Shown here: piece after piece, positions 34,571 to 43,908 of the stretch | Layout of the letters: every line of letters begins with the position of its first letter | Numbering within the stretch: position 1 is the stretch's first letter | Source of the DNA: Flavobacteriaceae bacterium | GTDB lineage: Bacteria; Bacteroidota; Bacteroidia; Flavobacteriales; Flavobacteriaceae | Reading direction: 5' to 3' | NCBI GenBank assembly: GCA_947457615.1 | Contig: CANGWK010000022.1 | Span: 1-54,509 of the forward strand | Length of the DNA stretch: 54,509 nt | Notes under the pieces: model-generated | Database searches by the model: none | Told to the model about the DNA's origin: nothing | The model's input: the letters and a program-made list of their open reading frames with translations, nothing else | Position numbers and translations under genes: made by a program

Positions 34571-35050
34571 ATGGAAATAATAATTAATGCAAGTATCGTT
34601 TTAGCAACTTTTATACTAACCGAATTTTCTGCTTGGGCAAATCACAAATATATAATGCATGGCTTTATGTGGTATTTTCATGCTGATCATCACAAAAAAG
34701 ACCACAAAAGTTGGTTTGAGAGAAATGATTTGTTTTTTATCATTTATGCTGTGCCGAGTTGGTTACTCATAATGTTCGGAATGATGAACCAATATGCTTG
34801 GTACACTTGGGTTGGTTTTGGTATTTTACTTTATGGTTTAGCTTATTTTATTGTACATGATTTGGTAATTCACCAACGCTTCAAAATGCTTACTAAAACA
34901 AAAAATGTTTACGTTTTAGCGTTGCGTCGCGCACATAAAATGCATCATAAAAACATAGGAAAAGATGGTGGCGAGAGTTTTGGAATGCTAATTATTAAGA
35001 AAAAATATATTCAAGCTGCATTAAATCAGACTAAAATTGTTAATGCATAA
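34571..35050 (+). CDS. crtZ: Beta-carotene 3-hydroxylase (CrtZ type)
   Basis: 159 residues with membrane helices and four His motifs for a di-iron site: HKYIMH, HADHHKKDH, HDLVIHQ and RRAHKMHHK. Fatty-acid-hydroxylase superfamily, CrtZ subgroup. It would hydroxylate carbon 3 of the beta ring. The start is 1 nt after cruF. Together with CruF and CrtD this fits a monocyclic product such as myxol or saproxanthin, provided CrtB, CrtI and CrtY are encoded elsewhere. Confidence 0.92.
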   Translation: MEIIINASIVLATFILTEFSAWANHKYIMHGFMWYFHADHHKKDHKSWFERNDLFFIIYAVPSWLLIMFGMMNQYAWYTWVGFGILLYGLAYFIVHDLVIHQRFKMLTKTKNVYVLALRRAHKMHHKNIGKDGGESFGMLIIKKKYIQAALNQTKIVNA

Positions 35051-35158
35051 AACAGCACGTATCTGAATAAATACCCTAATCTTTAGCATAAGGTTTGATA
35101 CTTTTACTTAGTTTATTCTATATGTTTTTCATGAGCTGCACATAAATTAAACTATAAA

Positions 35159-36127
35159 ATGGAATATATAAATACTGCCTGTTGCCCAATTTGTAAAAAA
35201 ACCGAAAGTTCTTATTACTTGTCTACAAATGCGCTAATGCATGAGCCAAATAATGAGCTTTATACTTTTAATATTTGCACGAATTGCGAAGCAGTATTTT
35301 TAACAAATCCAGTTGAGCCTAAACGATTAGAGCATTATTATACTGACAGTTACTTGCCATATAGAGGAGCCACTGCTTGGGGAAAATATGGTTCATTTGT
35401 AGCTAATAGCCAAAAAAAATTAGATTTAAAACGTGTTAATTTTGTAAAAAAATATCTTAAAAAAAACAATCCAAACCTTAATGTTCTTGATGTTGGATGT
35501 GGTAATCCAAGTTTTTTAGAAATTTTAGAACAAAAATCAAAAGCAAATTGCATTGGAATTGATTTTTCGGATTCAGGCTGGAATGGCAAAAACTTTCCCA
35601 ACTTAGAACTTAAAAAAGTCGCGATTGAAGATTATATTTATGACAAACAATTTGATGTAATTACATTATGGCATTATTTTGAACACGATTACAACCCGAG
35701 TCAAACCATTGAAAAACTTTATAATTGTCTTAAATATGGAGGAAAATTAATAATTGAAGTGCCTGACTATAATAGTATTAGCGCAAAAATTCAAAAATCA
35801 TATTGGCAAGGTTGGCATAGTCCAAGACACATTTCGTTGCCAACCAAAAAAAGTTTTGACCTTTTGTTTCAGAAAGATAAATGGGAAATTAAAAAACATT
35901 TACGATACGGAACCCTTGATGCTTTTACCCTATGGTGGCTTGGCAGAATGCAAAAAAAAGGCGTTGATTGGTCAGGTAATATGTCCAACCATTTTTGGTC
36001 GCTTGTATTTTTAAAAGTGGTTACATTTCCAGTTTTTGCTTTTGAAAAAATATTTCCAATGGGCATACAAATAGTAGTAGTTGAAAAAAATAATCTGAAT
36101 CACAATCCTAAACCAATCAAAAAATAA
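35159..36127 (+). CDS. Class I SAM methyltransferase with N-terminal zinc ribbon
   Basis: 322 residues. Cys9, Cys12, Cys40 and Cys43 form a zinc-ribbon-like knuckle. A class I SAM-binding domain follows: motif I VLDVGCGNPSFLE (about 109-121), acidic motif II IGIDFS, and VITLWHYFEHDYNPSQTIEK where a His-Glu-His replaces the usual acidic loop. The C-terminal third is hydrophobic and aromatic (FWSLVFLKVVTFPVFAF), so it may touch the membrane. The family acts on varied substrates, often sugars. It lies between crtZ (108 nt) and the crtA-like gene (9 nt), so a carotenoid substrate is possible; see findings. Confidence 0.8.
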   Translation: MEYINTACCPICKKTESSYYLSTNALMHEPNNELYTFNICTNCEAVFLTNPVEPKRLEHYYTDSYLPYRGATAWGKYGSFVANSQKKLDLKRVNFVKKYLKKNNPNLNVLDVGCGNPSFLEILEQKSKANCIGIDFSDSGWNGKNFPNLELKKVAIEDYIYDKQFDVITLWHYFEHDYNPSQTIEKLYNCLKYGGKLIIEVPDYNSISAKIQKSYWQGWHSPRHISLPTKKSFDLLFQKDKWEIKKHLRYGTLDAFTLWWLGRMQKKGVDWSGNMSNHFWSLVFLKVVTFPVFAFEKIFPMGIQIVVVEKNNLNHNPKPIKK

Positions 36128-36136
36128 TTGATCCCC

Positions 36137-36844
36137 ATGAGTCAAATAACTACTTGTACTTTTTTTAAATTGGAATCTTTTTCCAACAAATTATGGGCAT
36201 TATCCCAAATGCAATTAGGGCATGCTCATTTCAAAAACATCGAAGGACTGGTTTTTTATAAGCTATTGGGCTCGGGCGCAGAAAATGGTTTCAGTTCGAA
36301 ACCAAACTTTGGAACGTATGCTCTATTATGTATTTGGGAATCAGAAATGAATGCTACTACTTTTTTTGAAAAAAATTCGTTTTTTAACAAGTATAAATCT
36401 AAAAGTGCAGAATCATTTACTGTTTTTGCGCATGCAGCAGAAGCACACGGAAAATGGGATGGAAAACAACCTTTCATTTCTACAGCATCTTTAGTAATAG
36501 ACAAACCCATTATGGTATTAACACGAGCCAGTATTCGGTTTTCAAAATTGATCTCGTTCTGGAGAAAAGTTGGTAATGTGAGTAAAAGTTTAGAAGATTA
36601 CGATGGATTGGCTCTTTCAATTGGTGTGGGCGAATGGCCATTAATACAACAAGCCACATTGAGCATTTGGAAAACGCAAGCCGAAATGATTGATTATGCA
36701 TACAAAAACAAAAAACATTTGGAGGTTGTTCGTCTAACCAGAAAACTAAACTGGTATAAAGAAGAACTATTTGCAAGATTTATTCCATATAAATTCTTAG
36801 GCCAATGGAAAGGTAAAAACGTTGCCAATTTTCTAGATATATAA
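36137..36844 (+). CDS. crtA: Spheroidene monooxygenase-like protein (CrtA family)
   Basis: 235 residues from the ATG at 36137; an upstream TTG at 36128 is in frame but weaker. Family features: TYALLCIWESEMNATTFF, the APFISTAS-like QPFISTASLVI, LTRASIRFSKLISFWR and GVGEWPLIQQATLSIW. CrtA of purple bacteria is a heme-containing oxygenase that adds a keto group at C-2 of acyclic carotenoid ends. Here it would act on the hydroxylated psi end. It ends the cluster; a strong terminator follows 7 nt later. Substrate inferred only. Confidence 0.82.
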   Translation: MSQITTCTFFKLESFSNKLWALSQMQLGHAHFKNIEGLVFYKLLGSGAENGFSSKPNFGTYALLCIWESEMNATTFFEKNSFFNKYKSKSAESFTVFAHAAEAHGKWDGKQPFISTASLVIDKPIMVLTRASIRFSKLISFWRKVGNVSKSLEDYDGLALSIGVGEWPLIQQATLSIWKTQAEMIDYAYKNKKHLEVVRLTRKLNWYKEELFARFIPYKFLGQWKGKNVANFLDI

Positions 36845-36851
36845 TCTGAAT

Positions 36852-36889
36852 ATGCCCCAAAAAGTTAGACACTATTTGGGGCATTTTTT
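36852..36889 (+). terminator. Terminator of the carotenoid cluster
   Basis: ATGCCCCAAA and TTTGGGGCAT form a perfect 10-bp stem with a 13-nt loop and T run. It starts 7 nt after the crtA stop and 20 nt before the convergent protease gene ends. Confidence 0.9.
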
Positions 36890-36909
36890 ATGAAAACTAA
36901 AGATAGTTA

Positions 36910-39177
36910 CTACTTAACCGCTTTATTCTTTTTTAACTTGTTTGTCAATTCTTTTTTTGCTGAGCCAGATTGTAAATCGTCTAACACATGAATCGCTTCT
37001 TCAATGTAAATGTCTTTCGATAAACTTTCGTGCCATCTGTTTCTTTTTTCTTTTAAAGTAGCGTCATTTGCCATTTGTGCTTCTTCGTAAGGCAACGATT
37101 TGAATTGGAATTTGTTACTGTAATCTTCAATAGATTTGAATTTTTTACTGCTGTCTTCTAATTCCTTTTGCTCTTGCTTGAACTTATCAATTTGCAAACT
37201 GTACACATCTTCTTTACTTCGCACTTCTCTCCATTTTGCATTTTCATCAATTAATTTCATTTGCGGATTAACTTCTAAACGCTTTTTGCTGTTGGCAATA
37301 GCCGATTCAAAATTGGTTTGTTTAGTCCATAAATTATAATCTGCTGGATCTATTTTATCCCAAGGCATTGCATTATCTACATCGCGTTCTCCCATTTTTA
37401 AATACGCAAAACTATCTGGCATCACAATATCGCTACTCACCCCTTCAAGTTGGGTAGACCCTCCATTAATTCTATAGAATTTTTGGGTTGTAGTTTTTAA
37501 AGCACCTAAATCGCCAAGTGTATTTCCTCTCACAAATTGGTTTAAGTCGATTACATTTTGAACTGTTCCTTTACCATAAGTTTGTTTACTTCCAATAATT
37601 ACAGCACGTTTATAATCTTGCATTGCAGCAGCTAAAATCTCAGATGCAGAAGCAGAAAACTCATTGGTCATAATTACTAAAGGTCCATCCCACTCTACTT
37701 TAGGATCTTTGTCATAAAGCACTTCTTTTTTACCCGCTGCCGATTTAATTTGCACAATCGGACCTTGTTCTATAAACAAACCACCAATATCAACAACCGT
37801 TTTCAAAGAGCCACCCCCATTATCTCTGACGTCCATAATGATACCTTTTACACCTACATTTTTCAATCGATCAATTTCAATTGCAATATCTTTTCCGGCA
37901 TCACGGCTATCTTTATTTTCAAAATCGATGTAGAATTTTGGCAAATAAATAACCCCATATTTAACTCCATTTTTCTCAACTATACTAGATTTAGCATAAG
38001 TTTCTTCAATTTCAACTTCATCTCTAATTATGGTAATTACTTTGATAGCACCATCTGGTTTCTTAACGGTGAGCCTAACTTCGGTACCTTTTGGTCCTTT
38101 TATTTTTTTAACGACATCGTCCAATCGCATTCCTACAACATCTACAGGTTCTTTATCACCTTGTGCTACTTTTAAAACTAAATCGCCTGCTTCTAATTCT
38201 TTTTGTTTCCATGCAGGTCCTCCAGAAATCAGCTCAGTGATTTCGGTAAAATCATTTTTCTTTTGCAATCTGGCGCCAATTCCTTCTAGTTTTCCACTCA
38301 TGCTAACATCAAAACGTTCTTTTTCGTCAGGTGCAAAATAAGAAGTGTGGGGATCAAAGCGAGTAGCAATTGTATTTACAAAAATTGCAAACCAATCTTC
38401 CTTATCCAAATCTTTAATAAAAGTAAAATTGTCATCTAACGATTTTAAAGTACTTTCTCTGGTTTGCTTCTCCATTTGCTCATAAGACTTGTGAGAAAAA
38501 GTATCCTTTTTAGCTAGATTTGCTTTGAATTTATCTTCCGCTTCTTTAGTTAATTTATCTCCTTGTTTGGTTTTAAATTCTGCTAATTTTTCTTCAGGAG
38601 ATTTATTCTTATTTTTTTCAATATCCTCTTGGACTTTTTGTTTTTGAACTAAAGATGCAAGTGCAGAAAGTTTAACTTGCTTTCTCCAACGGTCTTTTAG
38701 TTCCTCTACAGAAGCACAAAAAGGCACTTTTTCATAATCGGTATTTATTTCTTCGTTTACAGAATAATCAAAAGGATTTTTCAAAGCTTCTCTATAATAT
38801 TCTTTACTTTCCTCCATGCGCTGTATTAAACGATAGTAGGTTAAATCAAAAAAGGTAAGGTCTTTGTTTTTTATTTCATCATCAATTTCAAATTCGTATT
38901 TTGAAAATTCATCAATATCCGATTGCAAAAAGAATCTTTTTGAAGGGTCAATAGCATCAATATAATCCTTATATATTCCTTTGGAAAAAGTATCGTCTAT
39001 CGCGGCCGGACTATAGTGTCCTTTTTCAATAACAAAAGTCAATAATTCCAACAATAGCTTGTCTTTTTCAGGATCATCTTGGCCTTTTGGAATAAAACTC
39101 CAAAGACCAATAGAAATTGCTAGTACGAGTACTATTATTTTATAATTTCTTTTCATAAATTGAATAATTGAATTCAT
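36910..39177 (-). CDS. Carboxy-terminal processing protease (S41, Prc/Tsp-like)
   Basis: 755 residues, the long Prc type. One N-terminal membrane/signal segment (about 12-26). A PDZ domain (about 270-350) is preceded by an all-helical region. The S41 protease core has the nucleophile Ser in NEFSASASEILAAAMQDYKR and the base Lys in TYGKGTVQ. A C-terminal DUF3340-like region ends in Lys-rich sequence. It trims or degrades periplasmic proteins from the C-terminus. The start is ATG 39177; ATG 39156 (MKRNYK) is a possible alternative. Divergent from surE. Confidence 0.94.
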   Translation of the reverse strand: MNSIIQFMKRNYKIIVLVLAISIGLWSFIPKGQDDPEKDKLLLELLTFVIEKGHYSPAAIDDTFSKGIYKDYIDAIDPSKRFFLQSDIDEFSKYEFEIDDEIKNKDLTFFDLTYYRLIQRMEESKEYYREALKNPFDYSVNEEINTDYEKVPFCASVEELKDRWRKQVKLSALASLVQKQKVQEDIEKNKNKSPEEKLAEFKTKQGDKLTKEAEDKFKANLAKKDTFSHKSYEQMEKQTRESTLKSLDDNFTFIKDLDKEDWFAIFVNTIATRFDPHTSYFAPDEKERFDVSMSGKLEGIGARLQKKNDFTEITELISGGPAWKQKELEAGDLVLKVAQGDKEPVDVVGMRLDDVVKKIKGPKGTEVRLTVKKPDGAIKVITIIRDEVEIEETYAKSSIVEKNGVKYGVIYLPKFYIDFENKDSRDAGKDIAIEIDRLKNVGVKGIIMDVRDNGGGSLKTVVDIGGLFIEQGPIVQIKSAAGKKEVLYDKDPKVEWDGPLVIMTNEFSASASEILAAAMQDYKRAVIIGSKQTYGKGTVQNVIDLNQFVRGNTLGDLGALKTTTQKFYRINGGSTQLEGVSSDIVMPDSFAYLKMGERDVDNAMPWDKIDPADYNLWTKQTNFESAIANSKKRLEVNPQMKLIDENAKWREVRSKEDVYSLQIDKFKQEQKELEDSSKKFKSIEDYSNKFQFKSLPYEEAQMANDATLKEKRNRWHESLSKDIYIEEAIHVLDDLQSGSAKKELTNKLKKNKAVK

Positions 39178-39300
39178 TAATTTTTTACTAAATTACATAA
39201 AAAACTATGCCATAAAAGAAGTGGATCGCATAATTTTTTGTTAAAACCAAAGTTCAGTGTAAAGTTATAAAAATTGTATTAGAATAAGAATCAAAATAAT

Positions 39301-39308
39301 TACTTTTG
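39301..39308 (+). promoter_or_regulatory. -7 box TACTTTTG of surE
   Basis: The box is an exact TAnnTTTG, 22 nt before the surE ATG. A TTG at 39274-39276 is 24 nt upstream, slightly longer than usual. Confidence 0.5.
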
Positions 39309-39330
39309 TTTTACTAAAATTGTTCTAACT

Positions 39331-40101
39331 ATGTCTAAAAGACCTTTAATATTAGTAACCAACGACGACGGAATTTCTGCGCCTGGAATTAGAACCTTAA
39401 TTGCTGTGATGCAGGAACTTGGAGATGTTGTAGTGGTGGCGCCCGATAGCCCACAAAGCGCGATGGGCCACGCTATAACTATTAATAACACACTTCATTT
39501 AAATAAAATTTCTTTGGCCAATGCAAACATAACCGAATATAGTTGTTCTGGTACTCCCGCCGATTGTGTTAAAATGGCAGTAAATGAGATTCTAAAACAA
39601 AAACCTGATTTGTGTGTTTCCGGAGTAAATCATGGTTCTAATTCATCTATTAATGTTATATATTCTGGAACTATGAGCGCAGCTGTTGAAGCTGGTATTG
39701 AAGGAATTCCTGCAATAGGTTTTTCACTTTTGGATTACAATTGGGATGCCGATTTTGAATCTGCTAAACCATTTATAAAAAAAATTGCAACTCAAGTTCT
39801 TGCTAACGGTTTGCCAGACGGAACGATTTTAAACGTAAATTTTCCTAAACTTAAAACCCATGAAATAAAAGGGATTAAAATTTGCCGTCAAGCGAAAGCC
39901 ATGTGGGAAGAAAAATTTGATAAACGTGTAACTCCATTTGGAAAGGAATATTATTGGCTAACTGGTGAATTTATTAACCTAGATAAAGGAACCGATACTG
40001 ATGAATGGGCATTGGCAAACGATTTTATTTCTATCGTTCCGGTGCAATTTGATTTAACTGCTCACCATGCTATTCAAACTTTAAATACTTGGGAATTTTA
40101 A
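39331..40101 (+). CDS. surE: 5'-nucleotidase SurE
   Basis: 256 residues. Metal and phosphate ligands of SurE are in place: ILVTNDDGISAPG (Asp-Asp), SPQSAMGH (Ser) and SGVNHGSN (Asn), followed by YSGTMSAAVEAGIEGIPAI. The enzyme removes phosphate from nucleoside monophosphates. It is followed by a small membrane protein (10 nt) and lpxB (27 nt), probably one operon. Confidence 0.96.
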   Translation: MSKRPLILVTNDDGISAPGIRTLIAVMQELGDVVVVAPDSPQSAMGHAITINNTLHLNKISLANANITEYSCSGTPADCVKMAVNEILKQKPDLCVSGVNHGSNSSINVIYSGTMSAAVEAGIEGIPAIGFSLLDYNWDADFESAKPFIKKIATQVLANGLPDGTILNVNFPKLKTHEIKGIKICRQAKAMWEEKFDKRVTPFGKEYYWLTGEFINLDKGTDTDEWALANDFISIVPVQFDLTAHHAIQTLNTWEF

Positions 40102-40111
40102 ATCTTCAATT

Positions 40112-40390
40112 ATGAAAAAAACGGATTTGTTAATAGGTTTTTTTATGGGAATTATAGCATGTATAGTAGGGACGTTAGGTTTTTTATTTTTAAAGATGCC
40201 AAAATTAGTTTCCGTTGAAGGTTTTCATACCATAAGAGAACAAGGAATTATGGGTAAACTAATTACATTAGGTGCAGTTATTAATTTGTTGTTATTTTTT
40301 ATTTTGCTTAAAAAAAATAAAGACTTAATGGCTCGAGGTGTTGTTTTGGCAACTATTGTTTTAGCATTTGTTACACTATTTATGCAATAG
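40112..40390 (+). CDS. Small three-helix membrane protein between surE and lpxB
   Basis: 92 residues with three clear membrane helices (about 5-28, 48-65, 72-90) and short basic loops; KKNKD between helices 2 and 3 suggests a cytoplasmic loop. I do not recognise a named family. It is 10 nt after surE and 27 nt before lpxB, so it is co-transcribed with a lipid A gene, which weakly suggests an envelope role. Confidence 0.7.
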   Translation: MKKTDLLIGFFMGIIACIVGTLGFLFLKMPKLVSVEGFHTIREQGIMGKLITLGAVINLLLFFILLKKNKDLMARGVVLATIVLAFVTLFMQ

Positions 40391-40417
40391 CAATACATTG
40401 GAATAAAAGATAAATAA

Positions 40418-41530
40418 ATGAAATATTACATCATAGCTGGAGAAGCTTCTGGAGATTTACACGGTTCTAATTTAATGAAGGCGCTTTATAAAGAAGATCC
40501 CTCAGCAGAAATTCGTTTTTGGGGTGGAGACTTGATGCAAAATGCAGGTGGCACTTTAGTAAAACATTACCGAGAACTTGCCTTTATGGGATTTGCGGAA
40601 GTTTTGTTAAATATTAAAACTATTTTCAACAACATAAAATTGTGTAAAGCCGATATTGAGAAATTTCATCCAGATGTTTTGATTTTTATAGATTATCCAG
40701 GATTTAATATGCGTATTGCAAAATGGGCTAAGGCCAAAGGATACAAAACACACTATTACATTTCGCCACAAATATGGGCATGGAAAGAAAGTAGAATTAA
40801 AGATATTAAAAGAGATTTTGATAAATTGTATGTGATTCTCCCATTTGAAAAAGACTTTTACGAAAACAAACATAATTTTGCAGTTGAATTTGTTGGACAT
40901 CCTTTAATTGACGCTATCCAAAATAGAACTTCCTCCGATGCTGCCTCCTTTAGGGAAGAAAATAATCTAGATGAAAAACCAATTATTGCCATTTTACCTG
41001 GAAGTAGAAAACAAGAAATTTCTAAAATGCTGACTTTATTGTTAAGTGTTGTGAATGATTTTCCGGATTATCAATTTGTTATTGCGGGTGCTCCAAGCCA
41101 AGAATATTCGTTTTACGAGACATTTATTAAAGGAAAAAACATAAAATTTATATCGAATGAAACTTATAATTTACTAAGTCATTCCCATGCTGCCCTTGTA
41201 ACTTCTGGAACTGCAACCCTAGAAACAGCACTTTTTAAAGTTCCAGAAGTTGTATGCTATAAAGGAAGCTGGGCATCATATCAAATAGCAAAAAGAATAA
41301 TTACTCTTAAATATATTTCTCTTGTTAATCTTATTATGGATGAAGAAGTGGTAACTGAACTGATTCAAGACGATTGCAATGCGACTAAAATTAAGACGGA
41401 ACTTATAAAAATATTAGATCCTAATCAACGTAGAATTTTATTGGAAAAATACAACACGTTAGAACAAAAATTAGGAGGCATTGGCGCTAGCGAAAAAACC
41501 GCAAGATTAATTGTATCAAATATTTCATAA
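40418..41530 (+). CDS. lpxB: Lipid-A-disaccharide synthase
   Basis: 370 residues. The GT19 pattern is complete: IAGEASGDLHGSNLMKAL at the N-terminus, then FWGGDLM, LAFMGFAEVL, YYISPQIWAWKESRIK, VEFVGHPLID, LPGSRKQEI and the donor-binding SHAALVTSGTATLETAL. It joins UDP-diacylglucosamine and lipid X to form the lipid A disaccharide at the inner membrane. Last gene of the surE operon. Confidence 0.97.
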   Translation: MKYYIIAGEASGDLHGSNLMKALYKEDPSAEIRFWGGDLMQNAGGTLVKHYRELAFMGFAEVLLNIKTIFNNIKLCKADIEKFHPDVLIFIDYPGFNMRIAKWAKAKGYKTHYYISPQIWAWKESRIKDIKRDFDKLYVILPFEKDFYENKHNFAVEFVGHPLIDAIQNRTSSDAASFREENNLDEKPIIAILPGSRKQEISKMLTLLLSVVNDFPDYQFVIAGAPSQEYSFYETFIKGKNIKFISNETYNLLSHSHAALVTSGTATLETALFKVPEVVCYKGSWASYQIAKRIITLKYISLVNLIMDEEVVTELIQDDCNATKIKTELIKILDPNQRRILLEKYNTLEQKLGGIGASEKTARLIVSNIS

Positions 41531-41548
41531 CCATTTAAAATTTTAGAT

Positions 41549-41592
41549 TGTAACCTAAGTTACATCTAATTAATTATTTGCGTTTACTTTTG
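41549..41592 (+). promoter_or_regulatory. Crp/Fnr-like operator plus -7 box of the DUF2892 gene
   Basis: TGTAAC-CTAA-GTTACA (41549-41564) is a perfect inverted repeat. TACTTTTG (41585-41592) is an exact -7 box, and the 20 nt between them hold no TTG at -33. Centre-to-centre distance is 32 bp, about -40 relative to the start of transcription, the class II activator position. The same layout precedes the DUF983 gene. Confidence 0.65.
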
Positions 41593-41623
41593 TGATAGTT
41601 ATTAATAAAAAAAATATTCTATT

Positions 41624-41833
41624 ATGAAAAAAAACATGGGTGGCGTTGATAAATTAATTCGCTTAATTTTAGCAGGAATTTTTATTGTATTGTATTTTTC
41701 TGGAGTTATTCAAGGTACATTGGGAATAGTACTTTTAGTTCTGGCATTGATTTTCGTGCTAACAAGTAGCATTAGTTCTTGCCCTTTGTATTTGCCTTTC
41801 GGAATAAATACTATTGCTAAAGAAAAGAAATAA
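41624..41833 (+). CDS. DUF2892 (YgaP membrane-domain-like) protein
   Basis: 69 residues with two membrane helices (about 11-28 and 31-52). MGGVDKLIRLILAGIF, then SSISSCPLYLPFGINT, are the marks of DUF2892. In YgaP this domain anchors a rhodanese; here it stands alone. The conserved Cys in SSCPLY may be redox-active. A Crp/Fnr-like site upstream suggests control by oxygen, nitric oxide or redox state. No clear terminator before the next gene (41 nt). Confidence 0.85.
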   Translation: MKKNMGGVDKLIRLILAGIFIVLYFSGVIQGTLGIVLLVLALIFVLTSSISSCPLYLPFGINTIAKEKK

Positions 41834-41874
41834 ATAGTTTTTATAATTTATTTCTTTTTCGTACTTTTAGTATA

Positions 41875-43908
41875 ATGAGAGTACTTCAATTTCCAATAAT
41901 TAAAATTACAGGCGGTTTTGTACTTGGCTTACTCCTAGCTCATTATACGAAACCGACTTTTTTTATTTCATTATTAGCACTACTTACTTGTTTTAGTGCG
42001 GTTATAATTACTCGTTTTTTGCCCAGAAAATCAATTATTCCAAAAAACTATTTCGGAGTCGCGACTCTTTTTACAGCTTTTACTATAGGAGTTTTTGCCT
42101 TTGTTTCGCATAATCCAACGCGAAACAAAAATCATTATGTTCATTTTATTTCTTCTCAAAACAAGAATTGTATTGCAATAATTTCAATAAAAGAAAAACT
42201 TAAAAATTCAACAATTAACTATCGTTATGTTGCAGAAATGATTTCCCTTAACGGAAAAAAAAGCTATGGAAAAGTACTATTGAATATAAAAAAGAGCCAG
42301 CAAATTCCAAGATTTGATATAGGAACTTCCCTAAAAATAGGAGGCTTTTTTGACACCAATAAAAATCTGAAAAATCCCAATCAATTTGACTATTGGAATT
42401 ATCTAGAAAACCAACAAATTTATGGGCAGATATATGTAGAATCAAATAAAATTAAAATTGGCACTTTTCAAGATAAAAGTATTGCCTATTATGCAAGTTT
42501 GTTGCGAAATAGAATTATTAGAAATTTAGAAAAAAATCATTTTCACAAATCGGAACTGAGTGTAGTTGTGGCATTGATTTTAGGACAACAACAAGACATC
42601 TCTCCAGAAGTAGTTCGCGATTATCAATATGCTGGAGCAGTACATGTATTGTCGGTTTCAGGTTTGCATGTTGGGTTTATATTGCTTTTCATCACATTTC
42701 TGTTAAAACCATTTCCAAATACTAAATCTAGTTCCATTATTAAATTAATAGTTGTAATAACTTTTTTATGGGCGTTTGGAATTTTAGCTGGATTAGCACC
42801 TTCAGTTCTGCGATCTGTTACTATGTTTTCATTTGTTGCGGTAGGAATGTATTTAAGAAGAAGTGTAAATATCTATAATACTTTGGCAGTTTCAGCACTA
42901 CTGATTTTGCTCTTTCAACCCTCCTTTTTATTTGATGTTGGATTCCAGTTAAGCTACCTAGCTCTTTATTTTATTGTATGGTTGCAGCCTTTATTAGCTG
43001 GTATATGGAAACCGAAATATAAAATAGTAAACTACTTTTGGGAGATAATCACAGTTTCCTTTGCAGCACAAATAGGAACATTTCCTATCAGTATTTATTA
43101 TTTTCATCAATTCCCAGGACTGTTCTTCGTTACCAATATCGTTATTTTACCTGGAATGTCTCTAATTTTAGGCCTCGGAGTAATTGTAATGCTGCTTGCT
43201 GCTTTTGATTGGGTTTGGTTGCCATTATTAAAATTACTAGAGTGGAGCATTTGGTTGTTGAACAAAATAATTGCTTGGGTAGCTTCGTTTGAGAGTTTTA
43301 TTTTCAAAGATATTCCACTTCATTTTTATACCATGTGGGCATTGTATTTAGTAATTTTTAGTAGCATTATTTGGTTGAAAAAACCAAATTATTATAAGTT
43401 AGTAATAAGTTTATTTACGATTATTTTATTACAATTAACTTCTCTTCAAATGAGAAATTCCAATCAAAGTACTGAAGAATTTATTGTTTTCAACAGAAAT
43501 GGCCACAGCAGCATTACTAAACGTTTTGGTGATAAGATTACTGAATACACATCCGATTATTTACAAAAAAAAGGCAAAGAAAATTTAGTCTTAAAATCGT
43601 ATTTGGTTGCTAATTATTGTGTTCTCCAAAAAAGGAAATTAATTCCAAATTTATTTTATTTTAAGAATAAAAAAATACTTGTTATTGATTCTACTGGTGC
43701 ATATCTAGAAAAAGAACGCCCTGATATTTTGCTTTTGATTAATTGCCCAAAAATTAATTTAGAAAGAGTATTCCAACATTGGAAACCTCAAAAAGTTGTT
43801 GTGGACGCTTCAAATTATAAATCGTATTGCAAAGCCTGGAAAGCAACTTGTGTAAAAGAAAAAATCCCTTTTCATGACACTGCAGAAAAGGGATTCTTTA
43901 AATTATAA
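41875..43908 (+). CDS. ComEC/Rec2-type membrane protein without a metallo-beta-lactamase domain
   Basis: 677 residues. N-terminal helices and a DUF4131-like beta region (about 95-190) are followed by the Competence domain (about 225-490) with HVLSVSGLHVGFILLF and FAAQIGTFPISIYYFHQFPG. The C-terminal part (about 510-677) is soluble. It lacks the HxHxDH motif of the ComEC metallo-beta-lactamase nuclease domain, so it would be a channel without the nuclease, as in many Bacteroidetes homologs. Possible role in DNA uptake. Its stop directly abuts the stop of the convergent gene at 43909. Confidence 0.88.
   Translation: MRVLQFPIIKITGGFVLGLLLAHYTKPTFFISLLALLTCFSAVIITRFLPRKSIIPKNYFGVATLFTAFTIGVFAFVSHNPTRNKNHYVHFISSQNKNCIAIISIKEKLKNSTINYRYVAEMISLNGKKSYGKVLLNIKKSQQIPRFDIGTSLKIGGFFDTNKNLKNPNQFDYWNYLENQQIYGQIYVESNKIKIGTFQDKSIAYYASLLRNRIIRNLEKNHFHKSELSVVVALILGQQQDISPEVVRDYQYAGAVHVLSVSGLHVGFILLFITFLLKPFPNTKSSSIIKLIVVITFLWAFGILAGLAPSVLRSVTMFSFVAVGMYLRRSVNIYNTLAVSALLILLFQPSFLFDVGFQLSYLALYFIVWLQPLLAGIWKPKYKIVNYFWEIITVSFAAQIGTFPISIYYFHQFPGLFFVTNIVILPGMSLILGLGVIVMLLAAFDWVWLPLLKLLEWSIWLLNKIIAWVASFESFIFKDIPLHFYTMWALYLVIFSSIIWLKKPNYYKLVISLFTIILLQLTSLQMRNSNQSTEEFIVFNRNGHSSITKRFGDKITEYTSDYLQKKGKENLVLKSYLVANYCVLQKRKLIPNLFYFKNKKILVIDSTGAYLEKERPDILLLINCPKINLERVFQHWKPQKVVVDASNYKSYCKAWKATCVKEKIPFHDTAEKGFFKL

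Noticed and set aside
36256..36776. Minus-strand ORFs inside the crtA-like gene
   Set aside because: They are out-of-frame shadows; the plus-strand gene has family motifs along its whole length.
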